This document shows, piece by piece, positions 51,221-59,753 of a stretch of DNA of 64,000 bases. The DNA comes from Acidovorax sp. GTDB taxonomy: Bacteria > Pseudomonadota > Gammaproteobacteria > Burkholderiales > Burkholderiaceae_C. The first letter of the stretch is position 1. Every line of letters begins with the position of its first letter. The notes under the pieces are model-generated. The model was not told where the DNA came from and searched no databases. It saw nothing but the letters and a program-made list of their open reading frames with translations. The position numbers and the translations under genes were made by a program. The stretch is from contig JAITLO010000036.1 of NCBI GenBank assembly GCA_031277855.1, positions 1 through 64,000 on the forward strand, read 5' to 3'.

Positions 51221-51254
51221 CCAGAGCGCCACGGCAGCGGCGGTGGCGTTCTGG
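51221..51254. terminator. stem-loop between convergent genes
   Basis: CCAGAGCGCCAC (51221-51232) and GTGGCGTTCTGG (51243-51254) form a 12-pair stem with one G-T pair. It lies between the response-regulator stop and the amidase stop; there is no T-tract. Confidence 0.5.
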
Positions 51255-51267
51255 TTCCGGTTCTGGA

Positions 51268-52341
51268 TCAAATCCCCAGGAACTGGAACGGCGCCGAGGG
51301 CTGGAATTGCTTGGTGGCGTTGCCCGAGAAGGTGTGGCTCTGGTCGGCACCCAGGTCCAGCTTGAGCACCTTGCCGGTCTGCTTGCTGAAGTCCAGGGCC
51401 TTGAGGTCCACCCAGAAGGTGTTGGGCGTCAGCGCCGACTCGAAGAAGTACAGCTTGCGCTGGTGGTCAAACACCGTGCGCCAGCGGGTGGACGAGATAT
51501 TGGGCTGGTCCGGCGTGCTGATGCCATAGGGCACGGAGACGTTGCGGATCACGCTGAACACGCTGGCCAGGGTCTTGTTCGGTGTCTGCTCCTTGGGCAG
51601 GGCGTTCACATAGAACGAGGCACGCGCAAAGCGGTCGGCAGCGCGGTTGGTGCCGGGAAGCATGGTGGTGCCGCCGATTTGCTGCCAATAGCTGTTGAGT
51701 GCCAGCTGCTGGTCAAAGGTGGGCGAGTTGGTCATCACCTGGTAGGAGCGGCTGTGGTGAATCACCTGCTTGCCGCCGATGTATTCGACGATGGCGCTGT
51801 CGCCGCTGGCATCCGACATGGACAGGTGCAGCGTGGTCAGGCGGTTTTCGCCGGGCACATTGTCCGAAACGATGGTGTAGGGCTGTTTTTGCAGCGCGTC
51901 GACGGCCTCTTGCACGGTGGCAAAGTTGTCCAGCACATACTGGGCCCAGGCGGCAATCGTCAGGCCCGGCTTGCTGCTGGCATCAAACTCCGGGTATTGC
52001 GATTCCACCAGCCACAGCAGGTTGGCGGCCAGGCCGGCCTCGTTCACACCGTCGGTGGTGGAGATGTCATAGCCCGAGGTGATGACGCTGCCGTATTTGG
52101 AGGTCCAGCGCAGGGTGTTGGCACCGGTCTGGCCCGTGCGTTCCATGCCGCGTGGCAGCACCCAGAGGTTGCTGACGATGTCGCTCTTCCAGTCCATGGA
52201 GCGAGCGGTGACCACCTGGCCATTGGCGCCGAGAAACACCAGGCGTGTGCAGGCCCAGGCGCTGGAGATGGCGGCCAGGCTGGCCGTGCCCAGCAGCAGG
52301 GCGGCAAGTTGGGGGCGCAGGCGCAGCGTTTTTTTCTTCAT
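51268..52341 (-). CDS. secreted choloylglycine hydrolase-family amidase (Ntn hydrolase)
   Basis: This 357-residue protein has a 30-residue signal peptide ending SSAWA. Removal exposes C31 (ACTRLVFLGANG), which is the N-terminal nucleophile of penicillin V acylases and bile salt hydrolases. RSMDW and SGYDISTTDGVNEAGLAANL are family-typical. It likely hydrolyses a linear amide such as an acyl-homoserine lactone, penicillin V or N-acyl amino acid in the periplasm. The start at 52341 is set by the signal peptide and a GAGGAGGA site. Confidence 0.87.
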   Translation of the reverse strand: MKKKTLRLRPQLAALLLGTASLAAISSAWACTRLVFLGANGQVVTARSMDWKSDIVSNLWVLPRGMERTGQTGANTLRWTSKYGSVITSGYDISTTDGVNEAGLAANLLWLVESQYPEFDASSKPGLTIAAWAQYVLDNFATVQEAVDALQKQPYTIVSDNVPGENRLTTLHLSMSDASGDSAIVEYIGGKQVIHHSRSYQVMTNSPTFDQQLALNSYWQQIGGTTMLPGTNRAADRFARASFYVNALPKEQTPNKTLASVFSVIRNVSVPYGISTPDQPNISSTRWRTVFDHQRKLYFFESALTPNTFWVDLKALDFSKQTGKVLKLDLGADQSHTFSGNATKQFQPSAPFQFLGI

Positions 52342-52511
52342 CAGATCCTCCTCGGGGTACGTAACTGAGTGCACAACAGGGTGCGCAGGGGCGTAATGGG
52401 GTGAGACATGCAGCGTTGCTTATACAGGCCACATCTTGCAAATTCTCACTTGTTTTGCCGTTTGTCTTTGCATGCCCTGTGCAGACAGGTATTTGTCTGA
52501 CAGCACAGGCA

Positions 52512-53180
52512 TCACAGCGTGCCCAATTTGCGCAGCAGCAAGAACACAGGAATGGCCAGCAGGCACAGCAGCAAGGAAAGCTGGTTGGCGCAGTCCAGAT
52601 TGCCATCCAACACCTGGTTGAAGATGGCCAGCGACAAGGTCTCGGTGCGGCCCACAATATTGCCACCCAGCATCAGGGACAGGCCGACTTCGCCCAGCGC
52701 ACGGCCGCCCGCCAGCACCAGGCCGGCAGCCAGGCCGCGCCGGGCCAAGGGCAGCTCCACGCGCCAGAAAGTCTGCCAGGGCGTGCAGCCCAGGGTGGCC
52801 GAGGCCTCGCGCAGGCTGGCCGGGGTGGCGGCAAAAGCGTTTTGCGCCGGTTTGACCATCAGCGGCAGTCCGGCCACCAGGGCCGCAATCACCAGGCCCG
52901 TGGGGGTGAAAACAATGTCAGGCCGCAGCGCGCTGGGCAGCCACTGTGCCAGCCAGCCCTGGCGGCCCAGCAGCAGCAAAATGCCGTAGCCCAGCACAAT
53001 CGGCGGAAAAACCAGAGGCAGGGTGACGATGACATCCAGCAACTGGTAGAAGGCGCCCTTGCGGCGCGCCAGCAGCCAGGCCAGGCTGCCGCCCAGAATG
53101 AGTTGCAGCAACAGGCTCCAGGCAATGACCTCGGCCGTGAGCCACAGGGGCGCGCTGGCGCACAGCAGCGGGGTTTGCAC
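52512..53180 (-). CDS. modB: molybdate ABC transporter permease (ModB-like)
   Basis: This 222-residue permease has about five hydrophobic segments and the ABC-permease EAA loop EASATLGCTPWQTFWRVELP. The early LVFPPIVLGYGILLLLG is typical of ModB. It forms the channel of a molybdate/tungstate importer. It follows modA by 15 bases. No modC ATPase gene follows; the next gene is an unrelated amidase, so the ATPase must be encoded elsewhere. Confidence 0.83.
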   Translation of the reverse strand: MQTPLLCASAPLWLTAEVIAWSLLLQLILGGSLAWLLARRKGAFYQLLDVIVTLPLVFPPIVLGYGILLLLGRQGWLAQWLPSALRPDIVFTPTGLVIAALVAGLPLMVKPAQNAFAATPASLREASATLGCTPWQTFWRVELPLARRGLAAGLVLAGGRALGEVGLSLMLGGNIVGRTETLSLAIFNQVLDGNLDCANQLSLLLCLLAIPVFLLLRKLGTL

Positions 53181-53195
53181 AGATGGGGGCTGCGC

Positions 53196-53915
53196 TCAGA
53201 GCCCGTGGCGCTGCATGACCTGGCGGGCCTGCGGCGTTGCCACGAAGCGGATGAAAGCCTGCGCTGCGGGGCTGTGATCGCGTCCCTGCAGCACGGCCAG
53301 GCTCAGCTCGATCGGCTCGTGGCAGGCGGGGTCTATGGTCACCGTGGAGCCGACCTTGTCCTTCAGGGCCAGGGCTTCGGTGGCGTTGATAAAGCCGGCA
53401 TCCACTTCGCCGGTCACCAGATAGGCGCTGACCTGGGGAACGGTGGCCACTTCCAGCAGCTTGCTGCCTACGGCCTGCATCAGCCCTTGTCGCTGCAGGC
53501 AGGTGAAAGCGGCCTTGCCATACACGGCCTTGCTGCGGTCGGGCACGGCAATGCGTTGGAACTGGGACTGGCCCAGATCGTTGATGCTGCCGAGCGCATG
53601 GGCCTTGGATGTGACCAGCACCAGGCGCCCGGTGCCGAGCAGCTCAAAGCGCTGGCTCAGCTGCATGGGCTCCAGAAAAGCACGGTCACCAATCAACAGG
53701 CTGATGTCGGTGTTTTGCTTGGCCTGCACTTCGACCTGCTTCATATTGCCGAAGCTGGCCTCGGCCTTGAAACCCGTGGCAGTGGTGAAGGTCTGCAGCA
53801 GCTCCAGTACCGGCTTGCGATAGCCTGCACCTGCAGCAATCAACAGGCTGTCGCTGGCCCAGGCCGGCAGGATGAAGGCGGCGGCAGCGCAGCCGAGAAA
53901 AAAACGTCGCAACAT
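53196..53915 (-). CDS. modA: molybdate-type ABC transporter binding protein (ModA-like)
   Basis: This 239-residue protein has a signal peptide of about 20 residues (FFLGCAAAAFILPAWA). ModA-type features follow: LIAAGAGYRKPVLELLQTF, an anion-loop-like SFGNM and GEVDAGFINATEAL. It captures molybdate or tungstate in the periplasm for ModB. The start MLRRFF at 53915 was chosen for the signal peptide. A CGCTAT/ATAGCG inverted repeat that could be a ModE site lies 87 bases upstream. Confidence 0.8.
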   Translation of the reverse strand: MLRRFFLGCAAAAFILPAWASDSLLIAAGAGYRKPVLELLQTFTTATGFKAEASFGNMKQVEVQAKQNTDISLLIGDRAFLEPMQLSQRFELLGTGRLVLVTSKAHALGSINDLGQSQFQRIAVPDRSKAVYGKAAFTCLQRQGLMQAVGSKLLEVATVPQVSAYLVTGEVDAGFINATEALALKDKVGSTVTIDPACHEPIELSLAVLQGRDHSPAAQAFIRFVATPQARQVMQRHGL

Positions 53916-54001
53916 GGAACTCCAATGCCCGGGCAGGGCCTTGATGCAAGCCTGCAAAAACGGGGCAGGCGGGGCCCAAATGGGCGGCCATAATACCGCA
54001 A

Positions 54002-54024
54002 CGCTATGATTTTTTTGAATAGCG
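54002..54024. promoter_or_regulatory. candidate ModE box upstream of modA
   Basis: CGCTAT-N11-ATAGCG is a 23-base inverted repeat, close to the CGNTAT-N-ATANCG pattern of ModE sites. It lies between modA and the divergent trmO. No modE gene is in the window. Confidence 0.5.
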
Positions 54025-54118
54025 AAACAAAGCGTTTGTTTCTGTCTTTTTCATCCGCCCGACCATGGCGCTTGGCAGTGGATGCTGCCAAGCGCATGGA
54101 GGCTTTTTGTGGACTCCC

Positions 54119-54619
54119 ATGCCTGACCTCGCCCCTTCTGCAGACCCCATTGCCATGCAAGCTCTGGGCTTTGTGCGCAGCCCTTTTCACTCGGTCCAAG
54201 GCATGCCCATCCAAACCGTGGCGGCTGCGGAAGTGGAGGGGCAGCTGCAGGTCTTGCCGCAGTTCCAGCCCGGCCTGCGCGACATCGAGGGATTCGAGTA
54301 CCTGATCCTCATCACCCATTTGCACCAGGCGGTGGAGAAGCTGGAGGTCGTGCCCTTTATGGACAACAGCAGCCACGGCGTGTTTGCCACCCGCGCACCG
54401 GCACGGCCCAACCGCATCGGCCTGTCCATCGTGCAACTGACCAAGGTGGAAAACGGCTGCCTCCACTTCAAGGGCAACGACATGCTCGACGGCACGCCGG
54501 TGCTGGACATCAAGCCCTATGTGCCGGCCCTGGACCAGCGCCATACCGAACGCATAGGCTGGTTTCAGCAAGGTCTGCAAAAGCTGCCTTCTACCCAGTC
54601 GGATGACCGGATGCGGTAG
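54119..54619 (+). CDS. trmO: tRNA (adenine-N6) methyltransferase TrmO (TsaA family)
   Basis: This 166-residue protein of the TsaA/UPF0066 fold has the features ALGFVRSPF, GFEYLILITHLHQ and GVFATRAPARPNRIGLSIVQ. The stretch GNDMLDGTPVLDIKPYVP is the family's best mark. TrmO methylates t6A37 of tRNA-Thr to m6t6A using S-adenosylmethionine. It is shorter than the E. coli enzyme, which has a C-terminal extension, but fits the bacterial core length. The start MPDLAPS was chosen by family alignment. Confidence 0.87.
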   Translation: MPDLAPSADPIAMQALGFVRSPFHSVQGMPIQTVAAAEVEGQLQVLPQFQPGLRDIEGFEYLILITHLHQAVEKLEVVPFMDNSSHGVFATRAPARPNRIGLSIVQLTKVENGCLHFKGNDMLDGTPVLDIKPYVPALDQRHTERIGWFQQGLQKLPSTQSDDRMR

Positions 54620-54756
54620 CCAGGATGTGGCCCTGGGTATGCCTGAGGCCGCTTTGCTGTTGAAAATGCTGCTACCGAATCTCCGCAAGCAAATCTTTGG
54701 GAGGGCACCGTTGGCATGCGCCAAGGGGGTCGGCAGGTGGCGCTTTTGGCCTTGTG

Positions 54757-55209
54757 TCAGGCCTGCTGTTGGATCAGGCGGTTCAGGTCAAGGCGTGACA
54801 GATTGGGGCTGCGATCGGCCAAGCCCACCAGACCCTTGGCACTGTTGCCTAGCAGGTAATCCTGGGTGACCGGGCCTTTGAGATAGCCATCGGCACGGTC
54901 CATGGCAATGAACATGGCAATTTCTTGCGCCTTGGCATCGTGGTTGGTTGGCCAGCCTGTCAGTAGCTTGTCTTCAGGGGTCAACACCTTGTCGAAGTCG
55001 ATTTTTCTCCACGCGCGGCCGTCGGGGCCAATGGCATGGGAAATTCCGTCTGCGCTTTCTGTCCAGGTCCACTCACCGCCCGGAGCGCCACTGCTGCTTT
55101 GTGCAGCTGATAAGGCAGCAGAAAACGAGGTGGCTCCAACGTCAGGTAAAGCTGATGGTGCTTGCCCTTGATGGGGATAAAACCCGGCTCCAACGGAATC
55201 TAGTCGCAT
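54757..55209 (-). CDS. hypothetical protein, no recognised domain
   Basis: This 150-residue ORF has good codon structure and a soluble profile without signal peptide or membrane segments. It contains WTWTESADG, GRAWRKIDFDKVLTPEDKLL and AMFIAMDRADGYLKG, and no family is recognised. It ends 137 bases from trmO, convergent with it. Because it lies beside a tRNA gene and an unassigned 275-base stretch, it could be accessory, but composition does not clearly differ from its neighbours. Confidence 0.55.
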   Translation of the reverse strand: MRLDSVGAGFYPHQGQAPSALPDVGATSFSAALSAAQSSSGAPGGEWTWTESADGISHAIGPDGRAWRKIDFDKVLTPEDKLLTGWPTNHDAKAQEIAMFIAMDRADGYLKGPVTQDYLLGNSAKGLVGLADRSPNLSRLDLNRLIQQQA

Positions 55210-55484
55210 TGCACAGTCCTTGCATGAAAGCGTTGCTGCTCTTGACTCACATACAAGACAGCATTGCGTCTATTTTGGCGATGCCTTGGCGTATGGAAGC
55301 CATAAACAAAGACAGATCGCGCGCTTTGTTCTGCGGAATACAACGTGGGCCAGTTCTATCTTTGTGCAAGAAGTGGAGGCGGACCATGTGGCGGTATCCC
55401 GGATTTTTAACCCAAAAAGTACCGTCAAAAGTACCGGCAAATTGCCGAGATGCGGGTGGATGCCTGTGGGCGGTTATGGAAGTA
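55210..55484. other. unassigned stretch between hypothetical gene and tRNA-Arg
   Basis: No family-like ORF is visible in any frame. The DNA is less GC-rich than its surroundings and contains two GTAC-rich direct elements (AAGTACCGTCAAAAGTACCG at 55418-55437). A degraded integration region next to the tRNA is possible, but no integrase fragment was recognised. Confidence 0.35.
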
Positions 55485-55519
55485 AAAACCCCGCAAGCCC
55501 AATAGGCATGCGGGGTTTT
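55485..55519 (-). terminator. rho-independent terminator of tRNA-Arg
   Basis: The stem AAAACCCCGCA (55485-55495)/TGCGGGGTTTT (55509-55519) is followed on the minus strand by a T-run. It lies 32 bases downstream of the tRNA 3' end; a further small hairpin GACTCC-TGT-GGAGTC lies between them. Confidence 0.8.
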
Positions 55520-55550
55520 GGATTTCTATGGACTCCTGTGGAGTCTTAAT

Positions 55551-55627
55551 TGGCCTGCCTGGAGGGACTCGAACCCCCGACCTATTGCTTAGAAGGCAAT
55601 TGCTCTATCCGGTTGAGCTACAGGCAG
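55551..55627 (-). tRNA. tRNA-Arg (anticodon TCT)
   Basis: On the minus strand the acceptor CTGCCTG pairs perfectly with CAGGCAG, followed by G and encoded CCA. The D-arm is GCTC-N9-GAGC. The anticodon stem ATTGC/GCAAT closes the loop CTTCTAA with anticodon TCT, and the T-arm loop is TTCGAGT. Encoded length with CCA is 77 bases. It reads AGA codons, rare in this GC-rich genome. Confidence 0.95.
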
Positions 55628-55705
55628 CCATAAAGGTGTGGATCATACCTTGCTCCAGCCGCTTCCCAGGCTTCGCTGGGCTGTGCTGGGCAAGGTTGGC
55701 AGGGC

Positions 55706-57436
55706 TCAATCTTCTTCTTCAAACACCAGGCTGGTGGGCGCCATGACCCGGGCCAGATCGCCCAGGCTGGACACCAGGCCTTGGCTGACATAGCTGTAGG
55801 CGGTGTCAGGCTCCAGGGCCGCAGCCGCCACATTGGCCAGCGGCTGGTTCATGCTGATGTAGTAGCTTCCGGGGGCTGCGTCGATGGCGTTGCGTGAGAC
55901 CACGATTTTGCCGCCCGCATTGCTATAGCCATCGGACAGCACGGGGGCTTGCTCGGCCACGCGCTGTACCTGCACGCCTAGCAGGCGCAGGCGCTCCACG
56001 GCTTGCTCGCTTTGGGCGGACAGCCAGTAGCCGCAGGCACGGGGGCGCTGCAGCGTGGAGCGCAGTTCCGTGGCGGAAACCCATGCGGCGCGCACGCCCT
56101 GGTCGGCACCGGTTTGCGGGTCCAGCATTTGCACCTCGCGCTGGGTTTGCAGGGCCTGCGCAGCTACGGTGAGCTGGCCGCTACAGGCCTGGGAGGCGAT
56201 GTCGCGGGCAACAAAGGACTGGACCTTACCCAGATCGGCGCTGCGGGCAATGGTGTCGTTCAGTGCTGCGCCCATTGCCGTGACCAGGGTGTGCACGCGG
56301 CGCTGGATGTGGGTGCGCTGCAGGTCGGCGCCACGGCTTTGCACGGTCAGGCTGGGGGTGTTTTTCAGCGCCGAAACATTGTGCAGGCTGGTGGGGGCCG
56401 GGCTGGCCATGCGCAGTGTCTTGTCGCTGCTGCTGGCGCTGTAGGCCCAGTCCACACGCAGGCCGGCCTGGGTCAGGCTGTCGACCACGGGGCGGTACAG
56501 CCATTCGCGTTCGGCCTTGGCGACGAACTCATGCACATTGGGGCTGTAGCCATACTGCAGGCCGGCGTCGTTGGAACGCAGTGCGTTGAATTGCGCCAGC
56601 GTTGGCTGGATGGCGGGAAACTCCTCGGCATCCAGGATGACGCTGGGGCGGTAGTCGCGCACCAGCTTGGCCAGGGCTTGGGCTTCCGGGGTCTGCAGCA
56701 GCAAATGGTCTTCGGTCAGCACAACGCCGTTGGCGGTGGCGGCCGTGCCACTGTCAAAGCCGTCGGGATTGGCGCGGGGCACCAGGATCACATTGGCCTT
56801 GGACAACTGAGCGTGCAGCAGGCCGCCGGGAGCCAGTTCCTTGGCCATGGCCAGCAGGGCTTCGGTGGGCGCGGCATCCGTGCCTTGCTGGCCGGCCACG
56901 ATGAGCAGGGTGGGGCGGCCGGTGGCATCCAGCGCGCCGGGGTTGACCCCTTCGCCCTGGGTGGCGACCAAGGCCGAGATCACCTGGCCTTGCTGGCTGG
57001 TGCCTGCGGTGATTTGGGCCAGGCGTACGGGCTGACCCAGGCTGTCGATAGAGAGTTTTTGCAGCAGCGCATTCAACTCGGTGTTGGTGGTGAAGCTGCG
57101 GCGCCCGCTTTCCAGGCCAGGCGTTTGGTAGCGCACGGCCGGATCGGGAAAGCGCACGGCCACTTCGCCTGCATAGGGCAGGACCTCCAGCTCGGTATTC
57201 GGGGCCACGGGAGTGGTGCGGGCGGGCTGGTGTGTGCTGGCTGGCACTGCTGCAGCCGCAGTGGCCGCAGGGGCAGGCTTGGCGGGTGTGCTGGAAGCCC
57301 AGGGCGGCAGCGGCGTGCTTGCGCAGCCTGCCAACACGGCTGCAGCACCGGCTGCACCCAGCCACCGCAGGGTGGGGCGAAGGGAGTGTGGGCTGTCCTG
57401 GGTGGAGAAGCGTGCGAAGGTGGAGTGCCAGGTCAT
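55706..57436 (-). CDS. lipoprotein M14-like protein lacking zinc ligands (pseudo-carboxypeptidase)
   Basis: This 576-residue protein has a lipoprotein signal (VLAGCAS, lipidated C38) and an Ala/Pro-rich linker to about 80. The following domain has the layout of M14 zinc carboxypeptidases. At the first ligand site, where family members have an HGxE-type motif, it reads AGQQGTDAAPTE (181-192). At the second, where a DxHEY motif is expected, it reads DAEEF (269-273). Substrate-side motifs such as VPRANPDGF and LTEDHLLLQTPEAQAL remain. It is probably catalytically inactive or uses another metal, perhaps a peptidoglycan-binding scaffold. The ATG at 57436 sets the lipoprotein signal. Confidence 0.72.
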   Translation of the reverse strand: MTWHSTFARFSTQDSPHSLRPTLRWLGAAGAAAVLAGCASTPLPPWASSTPAKPAPAATAAAAVPASTHQPARTTPVAPNTELEVLPYAGEVAVRFPDPAVRYQTPGLESGRRSFTTNTELNALLQKLSIDSLGQPVRLAQITAGTSQQGQVISALVATQGEGVNPGALDATGRPTLLIVAGQQGTDAAPTEALLAMAKELAPGGLLHAQLSKANVILVPRANPDGFDSGTAATANGVVLTEDHLLLQTPEAQALAKLVRDYRPSVILDAEEFPAIQPTLAQFNALRSNDAGLQYGYSPNVHEFVAKAEREWLYRPVVDSLTQAGLRVDWAYSASSSDKTLRMASPAPTSLHNVSALKNTPSLTVQSRGADLQRTHIQRRVHTLVTAMGAALNDTIARSADLGKVQSFVARDIASQACSGQLTVAAQALQTQREVQMLDPQTGADQGVRAAWVSATELRSTLQRPRACGYWLSAQSEQAVERLRLLGVQVQRVAEQAPVLSDGYSNAGGKIVVSRNAIDAAPGSYYISMNQPLANVAAAALEPDTAYSYVSQGLVSSLGDLARVMAPTSLVFEEED

Positions 57437-57639
57437 GGTGTACGGATACCTCAAGTCTTGCTCTGCAAAGGCTGCGGATTGCGTGCGCAGCGCGGCTGCG
57501 GGCATGTTAGCTGCACGGCTGCGCAGCCCAACCGATGCGGCTGTAGGAGTAAGTCAATGAAACGGCCCTGGGCCTGCAGACGCAGCCCTGAGCGTGGCTG
57601 CGCTGCAACAGGCAGGCATGGCGCCTGCCTGGAGTGGGG

Positions 57640-59490
57640 TTAGCGGTTGAAGCCGCCACCGCCACGGCGATTGCCACCGCCGCCAAAGCCGCCACCACCA
57701 CCATTGCCGCCGCGGCGGTTGCCACCACCGCCAAAGCCGCCACGGCGACCACGGTCGGCCATGCTGTCCACGCTGGTGCGCATGGGGTCGGGTTGGCCGC
57801 CGTTGCCGCCACCGTTGCCGCGGGGAGCGGCATTGCGGATCACGCCCACATGGGTGCCCAGGTGGGCATTGGCGCGAGGCGGCTGGTCGTCAAAGCGGCT
57901 GGGGCCTTCATAGCCGTCGCGGGTTTGACGCTGGGGGCGGGGTGCATCGCGCAGGCCGTCGCGTTCACGGCGAGGGGCTGCATCGGCGCGAGGTGTGTCA
58001 CGCGAAGGGCGCTGGCGCGAGCGGTTGAAGCCCTGGCCGCTGCGGCGTTGCTGGTTGTCGCCTTCGCCTGCAAATTCGGCGCGGGGTGCGCGGCCTTGCT
58101 CGTTGCCACGGCGATTGCCGCCGTTGCTGTTGCGGCGCTGGCCGTCTTCACCGGTTGCAGCACCTTGCTCGGAACGCGGGCCCTTGCCCTTGCCGCCGCG
58201 CTCGCCCTGGGCTGCCTTGTTGGTGCGGATGCGGTCCATCATTTCCTGGCGGGCGGCCTTGGCTGCGGCCTGCATCACATCGCGGCTAGGAGGCTTGCCG
58301 GCGCCGCCCCAGATGGTCTGGCGACCCATGGCAATGGGTTCGGCCTTTTCACCTTCTTCGGGGCCAAAGCCTTCGAGCACCTGCACAGGGATTTCCTGCT
58401 TGGTGAAGCGCTCAATCTCCATCATGAAGCCTTCTTCGTCCATGCACACCAGGCTGACGGCATGGCCTTCACGGCCGGCACGGCCCGTGCGGCCGATGCG
58501 GTGCACATAGTCTTCGGGCACGTTGGGGATTTCGTAGTTCACCACGTGCGGCAGCTCGTCGATGTCGATGCCGCGGGCAGCGATGTCGGTGGCCACCAGG
58601 GCGCGCAGCTCGCCGGTCTTGAAGCCGGCCAGGGCCTGGGTGCGGGCGCTCTGGCTCTTGTTGCCGTGCAGGGCCATGGCGCTGACGCCATGCTTGGTCA
58701 GGTAGTCGGCCACATTGTTGGCGCCGAACTTGGTGCGGGTGAAGACCAGCACCTGGCTCCAGTCGTGCTCGCGGATGATGTGCAGCAGCACTTCTTTTTT
58801 CTTGCCGCGGCCCACGGGGTGGATCACTTGGGTGATGCGCTGCACCGTGGTGTTGCGCGGCGTGACCTGGATGGACTGGGGGTTCTTCAGCAGGCTGTTG
58901 GCCAGCTCACGGATTTCATCGCTGAAGGTGGCCGAGAACAGCAGGCTTTGCTTGTCCTTGGGCACCAGGGCCAGCACCTTCTTCACGTCGTGGATGAAGC
59001 CCATGTCCAGCATGCGGTCGGCTTCGTCCAGCACCAGGATTTCGACCTGGGACAGATCGACCAGACCTTGCTGCTGCAGGTCCAGCAGGCGGCCGGGGGT
59101 GGCCACCAGAATGTCCACGCCCTTGCGGATGCGGTCCACCTGGGGCTTGATGCCCACGCCGCCAAAGATGACGGTGGACTTCACGTCCAGGTATTGGGAG
59201 TAGGCGCGCAGGTTCTCTTCGATCTGGGCGGCCAGCTCACGGGTGGGCGAAAGCACCAGGCCGCGGATACCGCCAGCAGGCGCTTGCGTGCCGCCTTGTG
59301 TCAGGCGGTGCAGCATGGGAAGGGAGAAGGCGGCGGTCTTGCCGGTGCCGGTTTGGGCGCCGGCCAGCAGATCCTGGCCAGTCAACACGGCCGGAATGGC
59401 CTGTGCCTGGATAGGCGTAGGGTTCTCGTAACCCTGTTCAAGCACCGCTTTGACAATGGCGGGAGCAAGATTCAGTTCTTCAAATGTCAT
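57640..59490 (-). CDS. rhlE: DEAD-box RNA helicase (RhlE-like) with RGG tail
   Basis: This 616-residue protein has a helicase core at about 1-370: [24 protein letters not shown], and [11 protein letters not shown] near 335. A disordered basic tail of about 240 residues ends in glycine/arginine repeats ([12 protein letters not shown] twice). RhlE helicases remodel rRNA and mRNA in ribosome assembly, cold growth and RNA decay. The ATG at 59490 (MTFEELNL) is the family start; an upstream TTG is not needed. It diverges from ettA. Confidence 0.92.
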   Translation of the reverse strand: MTFEELNLAPAIVKAVLEQGYENPTPIQAQAIPAVLTGQDLLAGAQTGTGKTAAFSLPMLHRLTQGGTQAPAGGIRGLVLSPTRELAAQIEENLRAYSQYLDVKSTVIFGGVGIKPQVDRIRKGVDILVATPGRLLDLQQQGLVDLSQVEILVLDEADRMLDMGFIHDVKKVLALVPKDKQSLLFSATFSDEIRELANSLLKNPQSIQVTPRNTTVQRITQVIHPVGRGKKKEVLLHIIREHDWSQVLVFTRTKFGANNVADYLTKHGVSAMALHGNKSQSARTQALAGFKTGELRALVATDIAARGIDIDELPHVVNYEIPNVPEDYVHRIGRTGRAGREGHAVSLVCMDEEGFMMEIERFTKQEIPVQVLEGFGPEEGEKAEPIAMGRQTIWGGAGKPPSRDVMQAAAKAARQEMMDRIRTNKAAQGERGGKGKGPRSEQGAATGEDGQRRNSNGGNRRGNEQGRAPRAEFAGEGDNQQRRSGQGFNRSRQRPSRDTPRADAAPRRERDGLRDAPRPQRQTRDGYEGPSRFDDQPPRANAHLGTHVGVIRNAAPRGNGGGNGGQPDPMRTSVDSMADRGRRGGFGGGGNRRGGNGGGGGFGGGGNRRGGGGFNR

Positions 59491-59753
59491 TGTTGTCAAT
59501 GCGCCCGTCCGGGCGCCGGGTATCAGCCTGTCGGGGCAACCTGCGGTGGTTGCCGGGCCAGTCTTAGGCAGATGATTTCAAAGGAATGGGAGCCAGGAGC
59601 TGCGTCCTTCGTCCCCAGCTGGAATGCTGATGCCAAGGGCAACTGGAGCCCTTGACTGTGCATATTGTCGCATGCGTCGATAATCAACGCTGGAGAGCAA
59701 CCACCGGTTGCCCAGTTTTCTCACCAAAATTCGGACTTTTTTCACACATATCC

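Noticed and set aside
57650-57760. Tandem [18 protein letters not shown] repeats as a possible satellite or CRISPR-like array
   Set aside because: They are codons of the RGG-rich helicase tail; spacing is irregular and in frame.
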